A stretch of DNA of 64,000 bases from Pantoea sp. Mb-10 (GCF_021272205.1 NZ_JAJSDX010000010.1:1-64000); one strand, 5' to 3'. Shown: positions 1 through 10,129, counted from the first letter of the stretch. Made by a program: numbers and translations. Notes: a model not told the origin generated them from the letters alone.

Positions 1-10
1 CAAACAGAAG

Positions 11-39
11 AGCCCTGAACGACCGTTCAGGGCTTTTTT
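11..39 (+). terminator. Rho-independent terminator at left edge
   Basis: A 10-bp perfect stem (AGCCCTGAAC / GTTCAGGGCT) with a four-base loop is followed by a T run. It ends a transcript entering from the left. In E. coli an rRNA operon lies on this side of mobA, so it could be an rrn terminator, but the source gene is outside the window. Confidence 0.85.
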
Positions 40-299
40 ACGTCTGCAGAACATGACGTGCATGCGAAAATCGCCCGCCTGCCCGGCCGATCCGATCGCT
101 GCCGCGCCCGCACAGGCGAATGACTTCGCCCGCTGTGATCTCTGCGACCGCTTAACGCCGTCTTTTCCTTCGCATAATCCTGCCGCTGTGCCTGTAGGAA
201 ATCCTCATTTGTTCGTTCCTTCACCGCGACGCACACCGGTTTACCGCCACCTGTCCGCACCCGCCGTAGCGCCAGGCCACCGCGGCGGTCGACTCTCCC
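40..299. other. Gene-free stretch where mobB would be expected
   Basis: About 260 bases between the left terminator and the mobA stop codon. Reading frames here give no MobB-like P-loop protein (an N-terminal GxxxxGKT motif is expected) and no recognisable product. In E. coli mobB directly follows mobA, so it seems to be absent here. I see no RNA gene or repeat. Confidence 0.6.
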
Positions 300-875
300 T
301 TACTGCTTTTTTTCTTCCTGCGCCAACTCTTCTGGCGTATTGATGTTGCTAAAGGCATCTTCCGTATCAGGGAAAAGCACGGCGTGTCCTGCTTGATGTT
401 GCAAAAACTGGAGTAAACGTCGCTCACCGCGCAGCAGATAGGCTTCGAGCGGCTTGGCCAGGCGCCGATGCAGCAGGCAGAGCACCGGGTGATCGCGCGC
501 TATCGTTTTTACCCATACCGCAGGCGAGTCAGCGCGCTGTTGCCATAATCGTTCCACCATATTTAGAGGAATGAACGGCGTGTCACAGGCGCAAAAGGCC
601 ACCCACTCGGTTTTACTGTGTTGTAATCCACTCAGCATACCGGCGAGCGGGCCAGAATAGTCTGTTATCGAATCGGTTATGACCTGACAGCCGCTAACCT
701 GATAGCGATCAATGTTACGATTGGCACTGATCAACACACTGTCTACCTGCGGGCGAAATCGCTGCAGTACATGTTGATAAAGCGGCTGATCCTGAAAATC
801 AATCAGTCCCTTGTCGCGTCCACCCATGCGACGGCCCTGGCCGCCCGCAAGGATAACGCCGGTCAATGTGCGCAT
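300..875 (-). CDS. mobA: Molybdenum cofactor guanylyltransferase MobA
   Basis: Transfers GMP from GTP to molybdopterin-bound Mo to form the MGD cofactor of DMSO-reductase-family enzymes; cytosolic. At 191 aa it is close to the family length (about 194). The nucleotide-binding motif [15 protein letters not shown] is at residues 9-23, followed by a CACDTPF segment carrying the metal-binding Asp and an NINTPEEL motif near the C-terminus. The frame is open further upstream, but the ATG at 875 gives the start that aligns with the family. The gene diverges from yihD. The usual partner mobB is not found next to it. Confidence 0.95.
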   Translation of the reverse strand: MRTLTGVILAGGQGRRMGGRDKGLIDFQDQPLYQHVLQRFRPQVDSVLISANRNIDRYQVSGCQVITDSITDYSGPLAGMLSGLQHSKTEWVAFCACDTPFIPLNMVERLWQQRADSPAVWVKTIARDHPVLCLLHRRLAKPLEAYLLRGERRLLQFLQHQAGHAVLFPDTEDAFSNINTPEELAQEEKKQ

Positions 876-930
876 GTGCGTCTCCAAACCTTTATGCATA
901 CTGGTCCCATGTAAACTGAGGAAATTAACG

Positions 931-1206
931 GTGCAACATCCTCGTCTTAATGAGTTGCTCGCCCTTCTGCACACAGCTTGGCAGCAGGAGCCTGATTCTA
1001 ATCTATTGGCATTTTTACAGAAACTGGCGCAGGAATGCGGTTTCCGTGGCCCATTAAGTGAATTAAGCGACGATGCGTTGATTTATCATCTTAAAATGCG
1101 CGATGCGGATAGCCTGGCAGCGATTCCGGGTTTACAAAAGGACCAGACATCCGACTTTAAAACGGCGCTGCTGCGCGCACGCGGTGTGATAACCGATGAC
1201 GAGTAA
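931..1206 (+). CDS. yihD: YihD family protein
   Basis: A 91-aa cytosolic protein of the YihD (DUF1040) family, function not established. It is recognised by the conserved segments [28 protein letters not shown] and [12 protein letters not shown]. The start is GTG at 931, about nine bases after GAGGA, and fits the family N-terminus; the frame continues upstream without stops, but those codons overlap mobA on the other strand. In E. coli yihD precedes srkA-dsbA, as here (45-nt gap). Confidence 0.9.
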   Translation: MQHPRLNELLALLHTAWQQEPDSNLLAFLQKLAQECGFRGPLSELSDDALIYHLKMRDADSLAAIPGLQKDQTSDFKTALLRARGVITDDE

Positions 1207-1251
1207 TGTTATCCTGCACAGCTATTTGGAACGGAACGACCGGGCGTAACG

Positions 1252-2238
1252 ATGAGTGAAGCTGCATTTAATTTTGAAACGCTTGATCCTGGCCTCATTC
1301 TGGATGCGCTCTGGGATGCCGGGCTGCGCGTGGAATCAGGTCTTACCGCGCTCAACAGCTATGAAAACCGTGTTTATCAATTCAGCGATGACGAGAAGCG
1401 CCGTTATGTAGCAAAGTTCTATCGGCCGCAACGCTGGCATCACGATCAAATCCTGGAAGAGCACGCCTTTGCCCAAGATCTTGTGGCCGACGAGGTCCCG
1501 ATCGCTGCGCCTTTGCTGTTACAGAAGCAGACGTTGCATCAATATGGCGGTTTCATGTTTGCGGTCTTTCCCAGCTTGGGTGGCAGACAATATGAGACGG
1601 ATAACGAAGATCACCTTGAGGCAGTGGGGCGTTTCCTGGGAAGACTGCACCAAACGGGTCGTAAGCGCCTGTTCGCGCATCGTCCTGCATTCACCCTTGA
1701 TGAGTATGTGATTCAGCCCTATCAGATACTGGATCAGTGCGCGCTGGTGCCGGCATCGCTGAAAACATCACTGTTAAGCGCTGTCGAACGGCTGAGCCGC
1801 ACGTTACAGCAAGTCTGGCATCATGATTGGCAGCCACTGCGACTACACGGCGACTGCCATCCCGGTAATATTCTTTGGCGAGAAGGGCCACTGTTCGTGG
1901 ATCTTGATGACGCGCGCACTGGCCCTGCCGTGCAGGATCTCTGGATGCTGATCGCCGGTGAGCGTCAAGAGCAGCGCATTCAGTGGGACATTCTGCTGGA
2001 AGCCTATACGGAGTTCAGTGATTTTGACGAACGTGAACTGGCGCTGATTGAGCCTTTACGCGCGATGCGCATGGTTTATTATCTGGCTTGGGTGGCCCGC
2101 CGTTGGCAGGATCCCGCTTTTCCGCGCGCCTTTTCATGGATGACGGAGGAGGATTTTTGGCGGCGACAAATTTCTCTGTTTATCGAGCAGGAGAAGCTGT
2201 TACACGAACCCCCTTTACAGCTTCACCCGCAATTTTAA
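1252..2238 (+). CDS. srkA: Stress response Ser/Thr protein kinase SrkA
   Basis: A protein kinase (formerly YihE/RdoA) with an aminoglycoside-phosphotransferase-like fold that in E. coli counteracts MazEF-driven death and is induced by Cpx envelope stress. It has 328 aa, the family length. The catalytic loop HGDCHPGN occupies residues 199-206, so the catalytic Asp is D201, and the metal-binding DLDD starts at D217; both match E. coli numbering. dsbA starts 26 nt after the stop, so the two are probably co-transcribed, as in E. coli. Confidence 0.95.
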   Translation: MSEAAFNFETLDPGLILDALWDAGLRVESGLTALNSYENRVYQFSDDEKRRYVAKFYRPQRWHHDQILEEHAFAQDLVADEVPIAAPLLLQKQTLHQYGGFMFAVFPSLGGRQYETDNEDHLEAVGRFLGRLHQTGRKRLFAHRPAFTLDEYVIQPYQILDQCALVPASLKTSLLSAVERLSRTLQQVWHHDWQPLRLHGDCHPGNILWREGPLFVDLDDARTGPAVQDLWMLIAGERQEQRIQWDILLEAYTEFSDFDERELALIEPLRAMRMVYYLAWVARRWQDPAFPRAFSWMTEEDFWRRQISLFIEQEKLLHEPPLQLHPQF

Positions 2239-2264
2239 TGATGTTCTCAGGAGAGTAACGAGTA

Positions 2265-2894
2265 ATGAAGAAGATTATGTTTGCGCTGGTCGGTTTAATG
2301 CTGGCATTTGGAGCCTCAGCGGCACAATTCACAGACGGAAAGCAGTACGTTACGTTGCCAAAGCCGGTAAATAATCAACCGCAGATCGTGGAGTTCTTCT
2401 CCTTCTTCTGCCCACACTGCTATCAGTTTGAACGTCTTTATCAAGTAAGCGATACGGTGAAAAAAAGCCTGCCTGCCGATACCAAAATCACCAAATACCA
2501 CGTTGATTTCCTCGGCGGTGATTTCGGTCCCGTGGTCACGCATGCTTGGGCGGTGGCCATGTCCATGGGGGTAGAAGATAAAGTGACTGCGCCTATTTTT
2601 GATGGCATTCAGAAAACCCAAACCATTACCGACCCGGCAAGCCTAAAAGAAGCCTTTGTTAAAGCTGCAGGCATCAGCGCCGAAGAGTACGACGCGGCCT
2701 GGAACAGTTTCGCTGTAAAAGCGCTGGTTGCGAATCAAGAGAAAGCGGCAAAAGACTTTGATTTACAGGGCGTGCCAGCGATGTTTATCGATGGTAAATA
2801 CATGATCAATAACGGTGGTTTGGATACCAGCTCCAAAGAGAACTTTGTGGCTGATTATGCGAATACTGTGAACTTCCTGCTTAAGAAAAAGTAA
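2265..2894 (+). CDS. dsbA: Periplasmic thiol:disulfide oxidoreductase DsbA
   Basis: Introduces disulfide bonds into exported proteins in the periplasm and is re-oxidised by DsbB. The 209-aa precursor has a typical signal peptide ([11 protein letters not shown]..., predicted cleavage after ASA at residue 19). The active site CPHC is at residues 49-52 (mature C30/C33) and the cis-proline is P171 in GVPAMF. An AGGAGAG ribosome-binding site precedes the ATG. It is followed directly by polA; the acyltransferase-type yihG and the yihF gene found between them in E. coli are missing. Confidence 0.97.
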   Translation: MKKIMFALVGLMLAFGASAAQFTDGKQYVTLPKPVNNQPQIVEFFSFFCPHCYQFERLYQVSDTVKKSLPADTKITKYHVDFLGGDFGPVVTHAWAVAMSMGVEDKVTAPIFDGIQKTQTITDPASLKEAFVKAAGISAEEYDAAWNSFAVKALVANQEKAAKDFDLQGVPAMFIDGKYMINNGGLDTSSKENFVADYANTVNFLLKKK

Positions 2895-2908
2895 TTGCCT
2901 TGTCATAC

Positions 2909-2940
2909 CGCCGACGCCCCTGGCGTCGGCGTCCTTATTT
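2909..2940 (+). terminator. dsbA terminator
   Basis: A GC-rich stem (CGCCGACGCC / GGCGTCGGCG) lies just after the dsbA stop, followed by TCCTTATTTT. The T run is imperfect but the position fits a rho-independent terminator for srkA-dsbA. Confidence 0.7.
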
Positions 2941-3113
2941 TCCCTTCTCATTTTCTTCGCGCCTTCGCTTAATATCCACATGGACGATCGTCTTTTCAAA
3001 AGGACGTTATGCATCACAGTAAGTTTTTAAGTTACTGATTAAAAATAACTTAAATTGCTTTTTAAAACGTCTATCCTGTCAATAATCAGACGTTATGATT
3101 TTTACGCACAAAG

Positions 3114-3153
3114 TTATCCACAGCGCGATCCCTGCGATCGCGATCGCGCGATC
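3114..3153 (+). promoter_or_regulatory. DnaA box with adjacent cluster of four GATC sites, upstream of polA
   Basis: TTATCCACA at 3114-3122 is a perfect match to the DnaA-box consensus TTATNCACA. Directly after it are four GATC (Dam) sites at 3127, 3136, 3142 and 3150, four in 27 bp, far above chance. The pair lies about 100 bp before the polA start, in the 357-nt dsbA-polA gap. A role in DnaA- or SeqA/Dam-linked control of polA is inference. Confidence 0.5.
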
Positions 3154-3251
3154 GTGAAAAGATGCCCGGTCACGGTGCGTACATTCAACATTCTCCGTAG
3201 GATGTGGCATCCTTATACCTCTCATTATCGCAACGAAGAAACGACGAACCT

Positions 3252-6041
3252 ATGGCGCAAATTGCAGAAAATCCCCTGATTCTGGTAGATGGATCCTCTT
3301 ACCTCTACCGTGCATATCACGCCTTTCCGCCGCTGACGAACAGTGGCGGAGAGCCAACGGGCGCCATGTATGGTGTGCTTAACATGCTGAAAAGCCTGTT
3401 AGTGCAGTATCAGCCTACTCACGTGGCTGTGGTCTTTGATGCCAAAGGCAAAACGTTCCGCGATGCGCTCTTCGAAAACTACAAATCCCATCGTCCGCCC
3501 ATGCCAGACGATCTGCGTGCGCAGATCGAGCCGCTGCATGAAATGGTGAAAGCCATGGGGTTACCGCTGCTGGCTGTTTCCGGCGTGGAAGCCGATGATG
3601 TCATCGGTACGTTGGCGTTAGAGGCAGAAAAGCAGGGACGTGCCGTGCTGATCAGCACTGGCGATAAAGACATGGCGCAGTTGGTGACGCCAAACATTAC
3701 GCTGATCAACACCATGAACAATACGGTGCTCGGCCCTGAAGAAGTTGAGGAAAAGTTTGGCGTGCCGCCGTCGCTGATTATTGATTTCCTTGCCATGATG
3801 GGTGACAGCTCCGACAACATACCGGGCGTACCGGGCGTTGGAGAAAAAACCGCGCAGGCGCTGCTGCAGGGCTTGGGCAGTATGCAGTCGATTTACGACA
3901 ACCTCGATAAAGTTGCCGATCTCACGTTCCGTGGGGCGAAATCCATGGCAGCGAAGCTGGAGCAAAATCGCGACGTCGCCTTTCTCTCTTATCAGCTGGC
4001 CACGATTAAAACTGACGTGGCATTGGAACTGAGCAGCGAACAGCTTACGGTGAATGAGCCGGACGTGGATGCGCTACAAGCGCTATTTGCCCGCTTTGAA
4101 TTTAAGCGCTGGATCAGTGACCTGCAGGAGGGCAAATGGCTGCAGGGAAGAAAGAACAATACGCGAGCGCAGAAAGCACTGCCGGAAGAGGTCGCGCCTG
4201 CGGTGGCCGAAACCGTCAGCGTGCTGTCATCTGATGGTTACGTCACCATTCTGGACGACGTTACGTTCGAGGCGTGGCTGGAAAAGCTGAAAGCAGCCGA
4301 CCTCTTCGCCTTTGATTTAGAAACCGACGCGCTGGACACGTTAAGCGCCAACATTGTGGGTATTTCGTTTGCCGTTGCGCCGGGCGAGGCCGCTTATCTG
4401 CCGGTGGGGCATGACTATCTGGATGCGCCCGATCAGCTCGATCGCGCTGAGGTGCTCGCGCGTCTTAAGCCGCTGCTGGAAGATGGCAACGCTGCCAAGG
4501 TGGGGCAAAACCTTAAGTACGATCGCGGGGTATTAAAAAATTACGATATCGAACTTAACGGCATCAAATACGACACCATGCTGGAGTCGTATTGTCTGAA
4601 TAGCGTGGGCGGTAAACACGACATGGATAGCCTCGCTGCGCGCTGGCTAAACCATAAAACCGTGACGTTTGAAGAGATTGCCGGTAAAGGCAAAAATCAG
4701 CTCACCTTCAACCAGATTGCCCTTGAGCAGGCGGCACATTATGCGGCAGAAGATGCCGATGTGACGCTGCAATTGCATCTGAAAATGTGGGAAAAACTGT
4801 CCCAGCAAGCGGGACCTAAGCAGGTGTTCAGCGAAATAGAAATGCCGCTGGTACGCGTGATCTCACGCATAGAGCGCAACGGCGTGTTGATTGATCCGTC
4901 CATTCTGGCGAAACATTCGCAGGAGTTGACGTCCCGTCTGGCCGAGCTGGAACAAAAAGCCCATGAACTGGCGGGAGAGCCGTTTAACCTCTCATCCACC
5001 AAGCAATTGCAAACCATCCTGTTTGAGAAACAGGGCATCAAACCCACTAAAAAGACGCCGGGCGGGGCGCCCTCGACCAGTGAAGAAGTACTGGCTGAGT
5101 TAGCGTTGGACTATCCGTTGCCCAAAGTCATCCTCGAGCACCGTGGCCTGTCGAAGCTGAAATCGACTTATACCGACAAGCTGCCGCTGATGATCAATCC
5201 GCACTCCGGACGCGTACATACCTCGTATCATCAAGCGGTGACCGCTACGGGCCGTCTCTCCTCAACCGATCCGAACCTGCAAAATATTCCGGTCAGGAAC
5301 GAGGAGGGGCGCCGCATTCGTCAGGCGTTTATTGCCGGTCAGGACAAGCGCATTGTGGCAGCGGACTATTCGCAGATTGAGCTGCGTATCATGGCGCACT
5401 TGTCGCAAGATAAAGGCTTACTGGATGCGTTTGCGCACGGTGAAGATATCCACCGCGCGACGGCGGCGGAAGTATTTGGCGTGGCATTAAGCAAGGTGTC
5501 CGGTGAGCAGCGCCGCAGCGCCAAGGCGATTAACTTTGGTCTGATTTACGGCATGAGCGCTTTTGGCCTGTCACGGCAGCTCAACATTGGTGCCGGTGAG
5601 GCGAAGAAGTATATGGATCTTTACTTTGAACGCTATCCGGGTGTGCTGCGCTACATGGAGAAGACGCGCGCCATGGCGGCAGACAAAGGCTATGTGGAGA
5701 CACTGGACGGCCGTCGCCTGTGGCTGCCTGATATCAACGCCAGCAATGCCATTCGGCGCAAGGCCGCAGAGCGTGCAGCGATCAACGCCCCGATGCAGGG
5801 TACTGCCGCAGACATCATCAAGCGCGCCATGATTGCCGTGGACGGTTGGCTACAGGATCAAAATACCGATGAAGTGAAGATGATCATGCAGGTACACGAT
5901 GAATTGGTGTTCGAGATCCACCGTGATGCCGTTGACCATGCCAGCGAGAAAATCCGTCAGCTCATGGAAGGCAGTATGAAGCTGGATGTGCCGCTGCAGG
6001 TTGAAGTGGGCGTTGGCGATAATTGGGATCAGGCGCACTGA
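3252..6041 (+). CDS. polA: DNA polymerase I
   Basis: Processes Okazaki fragments and fills repair gaps. It has 929 aa (E. coli 928) in three parts: an N-terminal 5'-3' exonuclease (about 1-320), a 3'-5' proofreading exonuclease with the catalytic DLE at 355-357 (D355, E357), and a family A polymerase domain. Polymerase motif A is ADYSQIELR with D705, motif B is [14 protein letters not shown], and motif C is QVHDE with D883. The ATG at 3252 gives the conserved [14 protein letters not shown] start; the frame is open a further 48 nt upstream without family similarity. The Spot 42 RNA gene follows, as in other enterics. Confidence 0.98.
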   Translation: MAQIAENPLILVDGSSYLYRAYHAFPPLTNSGGEPTGAMYGVLNMLKSLLVQYQPTHVAVVFDAKGKTFRDALFENYKSHRPPMPDDLRAQIEPLHEMVKAMGLPLLAVSGVEADDVIGTLALEAEKQGRAVLISTGDKDMAQLVTPNITLINTMNNTVLGPEEVEEKFGVPPSLIIDFLAMMGDSSDNIPGVPGVGEKTAQALLQGLGSMQSIYDNLDKVADLTFRGAKSMAAKLEQNRDVAFLSYQLATIKTDVALELSSEQLTVNEPDVDALQALFARFEFKRWISDLQEGKWLQGRKNNTRAQKALPEEVAPAVAETVSVLSSDGYVTILDDVTFEAWLEKLKAADLFAFDLETDALDTLSANIVGISFAVAPGEAAYLPVGHDYLDAPDQLDRAEVLARLKPLLEDGNAAKVGQNLKYDRGVLKNYDIELNGIKYDTMLESYCLNSVGGKHDMDSLAARWLNHKTVTFEEIAGKGKNQLTFNQIALEQAAHYAAEDADVTLQLHLKMWEKLSQQAGPKQVFSEIEMPLVRVISRIERNGVLIDPSILAKHSQELTSRLAELEQKAHELAGEPFNLSSTKQLQTILFEKQGIKPTKKTPGGAPSTSEEVLAELALDYPLPKVILEHRGLSKLKSTYTDKLPLMINPHSGRVHTSYHQAVTATGRLSSTDPNLQNIPVRNEEGRRIRQAFIAGQDKRIVAADYSQIELRIMAHLSQDKGLLDAFAHGEDIHRATAAEVFGVALSKVSGEQRRSAKAINFGLIYGMSAFGLSRQLNIGAGEAKKYMDLYFERYPGVLRYMEKTRAMAADKGYVETLDGRRLWLPDINASNAIRRKAAERAAINAPMQGTAADIIKRAMIAVDGWLQDQNTDEVKMIMQVHDELVFEIHRDAVDHASEKIRQLMEGSMKLDVPLQVEVGVGDNWDQAH

Positions 6042-6286
6042 TAGCCCTGAGCCAGCGGCAAGCTGCGTCGCTGGCTGCATCATAAGAAAAAACGAGGGAT
6101 TCATTGGTTTAGCGTCAGCGCAACGCCACCGCATGAGTAACTGGCTGGCGTTTAAGCACTTTTTTGCAATTTCACGCCAGATCGTGTGCGAAAGTGTGAC
6201 GAGGTCGGTAGAAAAAATGGCAAATCGTGAAACCAAAGGACAAAAAAAACTTTTTTGGTCACAAAAATTCAGGTAAAGTTCGCTGC

Positions 6287-6394
6287 GTAGGGTACAGAGG
6301 TAAGATGTTCTATCTTTCAGACCTTTTACTTCACGTAATCGGATTTGGCTGAATATTAGCCGCCCCAGTCAGTCATGACTGGGGCGTTTTTTAT
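6287..6394 (+). ncRNA. spf: Spot 42 RNA
   Basis: The sequence from GTAGGGTACAGAGGTAAGAT onward is almost identical to E. coli Spot 42, including the internal segment near 6310-6360 and the terminator hairpin CGCCCCAGTCA/TGACTGGGGCG with its T run ending near 6394. Spot 42 is an Hfq-dependent sRNA that represses catabolic mRNAs such as galK and is itself repressed by cAMP-CRP. The position between polA and engB is the conserved one. The gap around it (6042-6436) shows nothing else. Confidence 0.96.
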
Positions 6395-6436
6395 TGGGCG
6401 CGTTCTGAGAGCGTGCTCGTGACGCCCGCGATGTGC

Positions 6437-7072
6437 TTACGCCGTCGGGGCATCCTCTTCCAGCGCGGGTTCAAGTTCGCTAAACCAGCTATCCAGCTTC
6501 TGGCGCAGTTTATCGACGCCCAACTTTTTCAGCGAAGAGAACATTTCAACCTGCACATCCCCCATGAAAGCCAGAGAGGCTTCACGCACGATGTTCAGCT
6601 GCGCTTTGCGCGCGCCCGAGGCCAGCTTGTCGGCTTTAGTCAGCAAGATCAGTACGGGAATCTGACTCTGCACCGCCCACTCAATCATGTTCTGGTCGAG
6701 ATCTTTCAGCGGATGGCGGATGTCCATCAGCACCACTAATCCCTTCAGCGCACGGCGTTTTTGCAAATATTCAGCCAGGGAACGCTGCCATTTACGCTTC
6801 ATCTCCTCCGGCACCTCGGCGTAGCCGTAGCCAGGCAAATCAACCAGCCGCTTGCCCTCAACCACTTCAAAGAGGTTGATCAGCTGCGTGCGCCCAGGCG
6901 TTTTACTGGTGCGGGCCAGGCTTTTCTGGTTAGTAAGCGTATTCAGCGCGCTAGACTTGCCTGCGTTTGAGCGCCCGGCGAAGGCCACTTCGATACCGCT
7001 ATCAGACGGTAAATGACGGATATCCGGGGCGCTCAGCATGAAGTGGGTAACGTGATAATTCAAAGCAGACAA
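6437..7072 (-). CDS. engB: Ribosome biogenesis GTPase EngB (YihA)
   Basis: An essential small GTPase needed for 50S subunit assembly. The G1 motif GRSNAGKS is at residues 33-40, followed by G3 DLPGYG and G4 TKAD. The best start is a TTG at 7072: it has GGAG seven bases upstream and gives MSALNY, matching MTNLNY of E. coli. The upstream in-frame ATG at 7102 would add ten residues not seen in the family. Product 211 aa (E. coli 210). Confidence 0.95.
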   Translation of the reverse strand: MSALNYHVTHFMLSAPDIRHLPSDSGIEVAFAGRSNAGKSSALNTLTNQKSLARTSKTPGRTQLINLFEVVEGKRLVDLPGYGYAEVPEEMKRKWQRSLAEYLQKRRALKGLVVLMDIRHPLKDLDQNMIEWAVQSQIPVLILLTKADKLASGARKAQLNIVREASLAFMGDVQVEMFSSLKKLGVDKLRQKLDSWFSELEPALEEDAPTA

Positions 7073-7294
7073 AGTAAAGCTCCAGCAAATGTATTCAGGC
7101 AATGGCGCTGATTATACCTGTTATGACGCAAAAGTGCTCAATAGCCGCTGAACCGGCTATTTTGTAAGAGATTGCCGCGTGGCAGTAACAGATTTTACCG
7201 TTTTATGAAAAAAAGCTCTGATAATAAAATAATATTTTTCAATTATTTATATTATTTCTGGAAATAATGTTCGCAAAGAAGCTGAAAATCACCC

Positions 7295-7322
7295 TTGTCC
7301 AATTTCTCTCGTGGTCTACATT
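7295..7322 (+). promoter_or_regulatory. Predicted csrC promoter
   Basis: TTGTCC (7295-7300) and TACATT (7317-7322) are separated by 16 bases and would place the transcription start near 7330, just before the CsrC sequence. In E. coli csrC is activated by the BarA-UvrY system; I cannot identify a UvrY site with confidence. Confidence 0.5.
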
Positions 7323-7329
7323 TGTTGTC

Positions 7330-7556
7330 AGTGCAAGGCCGCACCCATCAGGATGATGTGCTCAGGAGCGTTGGGGATAACCGAGAGCGGGGCAGGAATC
7401 GATTCAAACACGAAACGAACAGGGACAGGGAGCATTCGCAGGAGCGAAAAGGCGAAGGAGCAACCGGGACGTTGACAGCCATAACGGACTGATACCGTAA
7501 TTCCTTCACAAGAAGGTGCGAAATAAGGCGATAGCATAGGCTGTCGCCTTTTTTCT
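7330..7556 (+). ncRNA. csrC: CsrC regulatory RNA (CsrA sponge)
   Basis: Located between engB and yihI, the conserved csrC position. It holds ten GGA trinucleotides in about 165 nt, several displayed in hairpin loops (for example TCGC-AGGA-GCGA near 7437), which is the CsrA-binding signature. It ends in the hairpin AGGCGATAG/CTGTCGCCT with a T run at 7525-7556, closely resembling the E. coli CsrC terminator. CsrC sequesters the translational regulator CsrA. The 5' end is inferred from the promoter and is uncertain by a few bases. Confidence 0.9.
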
Positions 7557-7734
7557 TGGCTGTGTTTCTGCTAGATTTCGCCGGAAAACTATACCTTACG
7601 TCTTCAGGGCGAAGTGCGATGCGCCTGAACGCTGTTAGACAGCCGCAGTGCTTGAAAGCAGGGTGTAGCCAACGCGCCTGCACCGTGACAATGCCAGGTA
7701 TATACTGAGTAAAAAATCGCCGAGACCGGACACC

Positions 7735-8262
7735 ATGAAGCAACCTGCACCCGCCCAGCGCGGCAAACCCGCTGCAAAAGCAAAAGCCAAACGTAAATCA
7801 CGCGAAGAACTGAACCAGGAAGCGCGCGATCGCAAACGCGAGAAAAAACACAGCGGCCATAAAGCAGGCAGCCGTGCCAACCCCGAAACGCCAGCGGCGG
7901 GCAAGCGTCAGGGCCAGTCGAATAGCGATCCGCGCTTGGGCAGTAAAAAGCCCGTGGCGCTGGTGGCCGAGGGCAAAACTCAGCCGGTGAAAAAACCGGT
8001 GGTGAAAACCGAGCCTGTGGCGAAAAAAACGCGCCTGACGCCGGAAGAAGAGCTGGCCTCGCTCGAGAACAATCCACGTCTGGATACGCTGCTGGATCGT
8101 CTTGAAAATGGCGAAACGCTGAGCGGCGAAGATCAAGCCTGGCTGGATGACACGCTGGACCGCATCGACGAGCTAATGGAAACGCTGGGCATTGCGCTGG
8201 ACGATGAGAACGAAGATGAGCAGGCAGATGTCGATATGATGCGTCTGCTGAAGGGCAATTAA
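7735..8262 (+). CDS. yihI: Der GTPase-activating protein YihI
   Basis: Activates the GTPase Der (EngA) and so tunes 50S ribosome assembly. The 175-aa protein has the family layout: a very basic, Lys/Ala-rich N-terminal half ([20 protein letters not shown]...) and an acidic, helical C-terminal part ending in [16 protein letters not shown]. An inverted repeat CGGCATGCG/CGCATGCCG at 8277-8301 follows the stop but lacks a T run. Confidence 0.93.
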   Translation: MKQPAPAQRGKPAAKAKAKRKSREELNQEARDRKREKKHSGHKAGSRANPETPAAGKRQGQSNSDPRLGSKKPVALVAEGKTQPVKKPVVKTEPVAKKTRLTPEEELASLENNPRLDTLLDRLENGETLSGEDQAWLDDTLDRIDELMETLGIALDDENEDEQADVDMMRLLKGN

Positions 8263-8498
8263 GGCCAAAAATGATCGGCATGCGGCTCTACGCATGCCGC
8301 GCTAAACCGGTATTCACCTATGCTTTGGCCTGGATCAATTTTAGCGCTGTTACTCACATGTTATCTCCTGAGGTTGTTGTTTAAACTACGCCGGTTGTCG
8401 CGCCTGAAGTCGCGTTTACACCAGCGTTCGGCCAACCGTCCCCTTTCAGCTTCTGCGACGCGACCTGCTTTTAGACGCCACCAGCGTAAGGAGTGAGC

Positions 8499-9872
8499 AT
8501 GCTATCGTTGCAGCCAGAGTGGGATCAGCGCCGTATTGAAAAATACAATGGCGCAGGCCCTCGCTATACTTCCTATCCCACCGCGCTTGAATTCAGCGAA
8601 GCAATTGACGAAGCCACTTTCCTGCACGCCGTCGCGCATTCGCCGCAGCGTCCTCTTTCGCTGTATGTGCATATCCCGTTTTGCCACCGGCTTTGCTATT
8701 TTTGCGGCTGCAACAAAATCGTCACGCGTCACCCACACAAAGCCGATCGCTATCTTGATGCGCTGGCGCAAGAGATACGTCACCGTGCGCCCCTGTTTGC
8801 GGGCCGTGAGGTGGTGCAGCTGCACTGGGGCGGCGGTACGCCAACCTTCCTTAATCCGCAGCAGATAAGTCGGCTGGTAGCGCTGCTGCGCACGCATTTT
8901 ACCTTTGCTGATGCGCCTGAAATGTCCATTGAAGTGGACCCGCGAGAAATCCCGCTGGAGGTCGTCGATCATCTGCGCGCGGAGGGCTTTAATCGTCTGA
9001 GCATTGGCGTGCAGGACTTTACTCCCGAAGTGCAGGCGCGCGTGAATCGCGTGCAGGATGAAGCGGTGCTTTCTGCGCTAATGACGCGGGCGCGAGAGCA
9101 GCAATTCCATTCCATCAGTCTGGATCTGATTTATGGTCTGCCGCTGCAAACGCCAGAAAGTTTTGCGCTGACGCTTCACAAGGTTTTGGCGCTGCATCCC
9201 GATCGCTTGAGCGTATTTAACTATGCGCACATGCCCGCGCTTTTTGCCGCGCAGCGCAAAATTAAACCCGATGAGCTGCCGAGCGCTGCACAAAAGTTAC
9301 AGATACTTCAGCACACCATCGCGACGCTGACGCAGGCCGGCTACCAGTTTATTGGCATGGATCACTTTGCCAAACCGGATGATGAACTGGCCGTGGCGCA
9401 GCGCGCGGGGCTGCTGCACCGCAATTTTCAGGGCTACACCACGCGCGGCGATAGCGACCTGCTGGGGTTAGGGGTATCCGCCATCAGTATGTTGGGCGAC
9501 AGCTATCTGCAAAACCAAAAAGATCTGAATACCTACTATCGCAGCGTGGAACAGTGCGGTGATGCGTTGTGGCGCGGCGTGCGCCTGAGCGAAGATGACA
9601 TGATTCGTCGTGACGTGATCAAGCGGCTGATGTGTCATTTCTCGCTGGATTTTGCCGCTATAGAAGCGCAGTGGCCGGTGAGGTTTGAGCGTTACTTCGC
9701 AGAAGATTTGGCGCTGTTGGCACCGCTTGAAGCCGACGGATTACTGGTTATCCGTGACCGGCATATTCGGGTCACAGGCGTGGGCCGACTGCTGATCCGT
9801 ACCCTTTGCATGTGTTTCGATCGCTATCTGCGCCAGCGCGCGCAGCCGCAGGCCTTTTCGCGCGTGATATAA
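8499..9872 (+). CDS. hemN: Oxygen-independent coproporphyrinogen III dehydrogenase HemN
   Basis: A radical-SAM enzyme that converts coproporphyrinogen III to protoporphyrinogen IX when oxygen is absent. The cluster-binding motif CHRLCYFCGC places ligands at C62, C66 and C69, with C71 next to them, as in E. coli. HWGGGTPT and the substrate-site VDPRE motifs are present. The ATG at 8499 with AAGGAG at 8488-8493 gives 457 aa, the E. coli length; a GTG six bases upstream overlaps that ribosome site and is less likely. Confidence 0.97.
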   Translation: MLSLQPEWDQRRIEKYNGAGPRYTSYPTALEFSEAIDEATFLHAVAHSPQRPLSLYVHIPFCHRLCYFCGCNKIVTRHPHKADRYLDALAQEIRHRAPLFAGREVVQLHWGGGTPTFLNPQQISRLVALLRTHFTFADAPEMSIEVDPREIPLEVVDHLRAEGFNRLSIGVQDFTPEVQARVNRVQDEAVLSALMTRAREQQFHSISLDLIYGLPLQTPESFALTLHKVLALHPDRLSVFNYAHMPALFAAQRKIKPDELPSAAQKLQILQHTIATLTQAGYQFIGMDHFAKPDDELAVAQRAGLLHRNFQGYTTRGDSDLLGLGVSAISMLGDSYLQNQKDLNTYYRSVEQCGDALWRGVRLSEDDMIRRDVIKRLMCHFSLDFAAIEAQWPVRFERYFAEDLALLAPLEADGLLVIRDRHIRVTGVGRLLIRTLCMCFDRYLRQRAQPQAFSRVI

Positions 9873-9874
9873 CA

Positions 9875-9894
9875 AAGGGAGCCGAGGCTCCCTT
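9875..9894. terminator. Hairpin between convergent hemN and yshB
   Basis: A perfect 8-bp stem AAGGGAGC/GCTCCCTT with loop CGAG sits between the two converging stops. The T runs on both sides are weak, so termination here may be partial. Confidence 0.5.
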
Positions 9895-9898
9895 GGTA

Positions 9899-10024
9899 TT
9901 AATTAAACAGACTCGCCGTCAGGGCGCACATCACTGCAGCCACCCAGGTTTGCGGTGAATGCGCCACCGCGCTACCCATTGTTGCTGCTGCGTGCGTGAC
10001 AAGCTGAATAACTGAATGAAACAT
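9899..10024 (-). CDS. yshB: Small membrane-type protein YshB
   Basis: A 41-aa ORF starting MFHSVIQLV and ending CALTASLFN. Its HSPQTWVAAVMCA segment aligns with the HTPQTAVAAVLCA segment of the E. coli small protein YshB (36 aa), which lies at the same place between hemN and glnG. A GGGAG ribosome site precedes the ATG at 10024. The C-terminal half is hydrophobic and long enough for one short membrane segment. The function in E. coli is not well defined; a Salmonella role in infection has been reported. Confidence 0.8.
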   Translation of the reverse strand: MFHSVIQLVTHAAATMGSAVAHSPQTWVAAVMCALTASLFN

Positions 10025-10129
10025 GTTCGCTTCTCCCGATTACCGTCCGTATGATACTGAACGGCATCGGCGTGTACAGACGGATCCCACGAAAAATGTG
10101 CATCTGCGTCGCGCTTCCACGCCGCTCAC

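Noticed and set aside
27..260. 77-codon minus-strand frame where mobB should be
   Set aside because: Composition is Arg-rich and shows no P-loop or other MobB motif; taken as a chance frame.
6180..6270. CRP site for Spot 42
   Set aside because: CGTGA and GTCACA half-like words are present, but not with the TGTGA-N6-TCACA spacing; regulation is only known from E. coli.
7604..8281. 225-codon minus-strand frame over yihI
   Set aside because: It is antisense to a well-supported yihI gene and reads as low-quality, Arg/Ala/Pro-rich shadow sequence.
8263..8498. FNR box for hemN
   Set aside because: Only a half-site-like GGATCAA was seen; no TTGAT-N4-ATCAA dyad.
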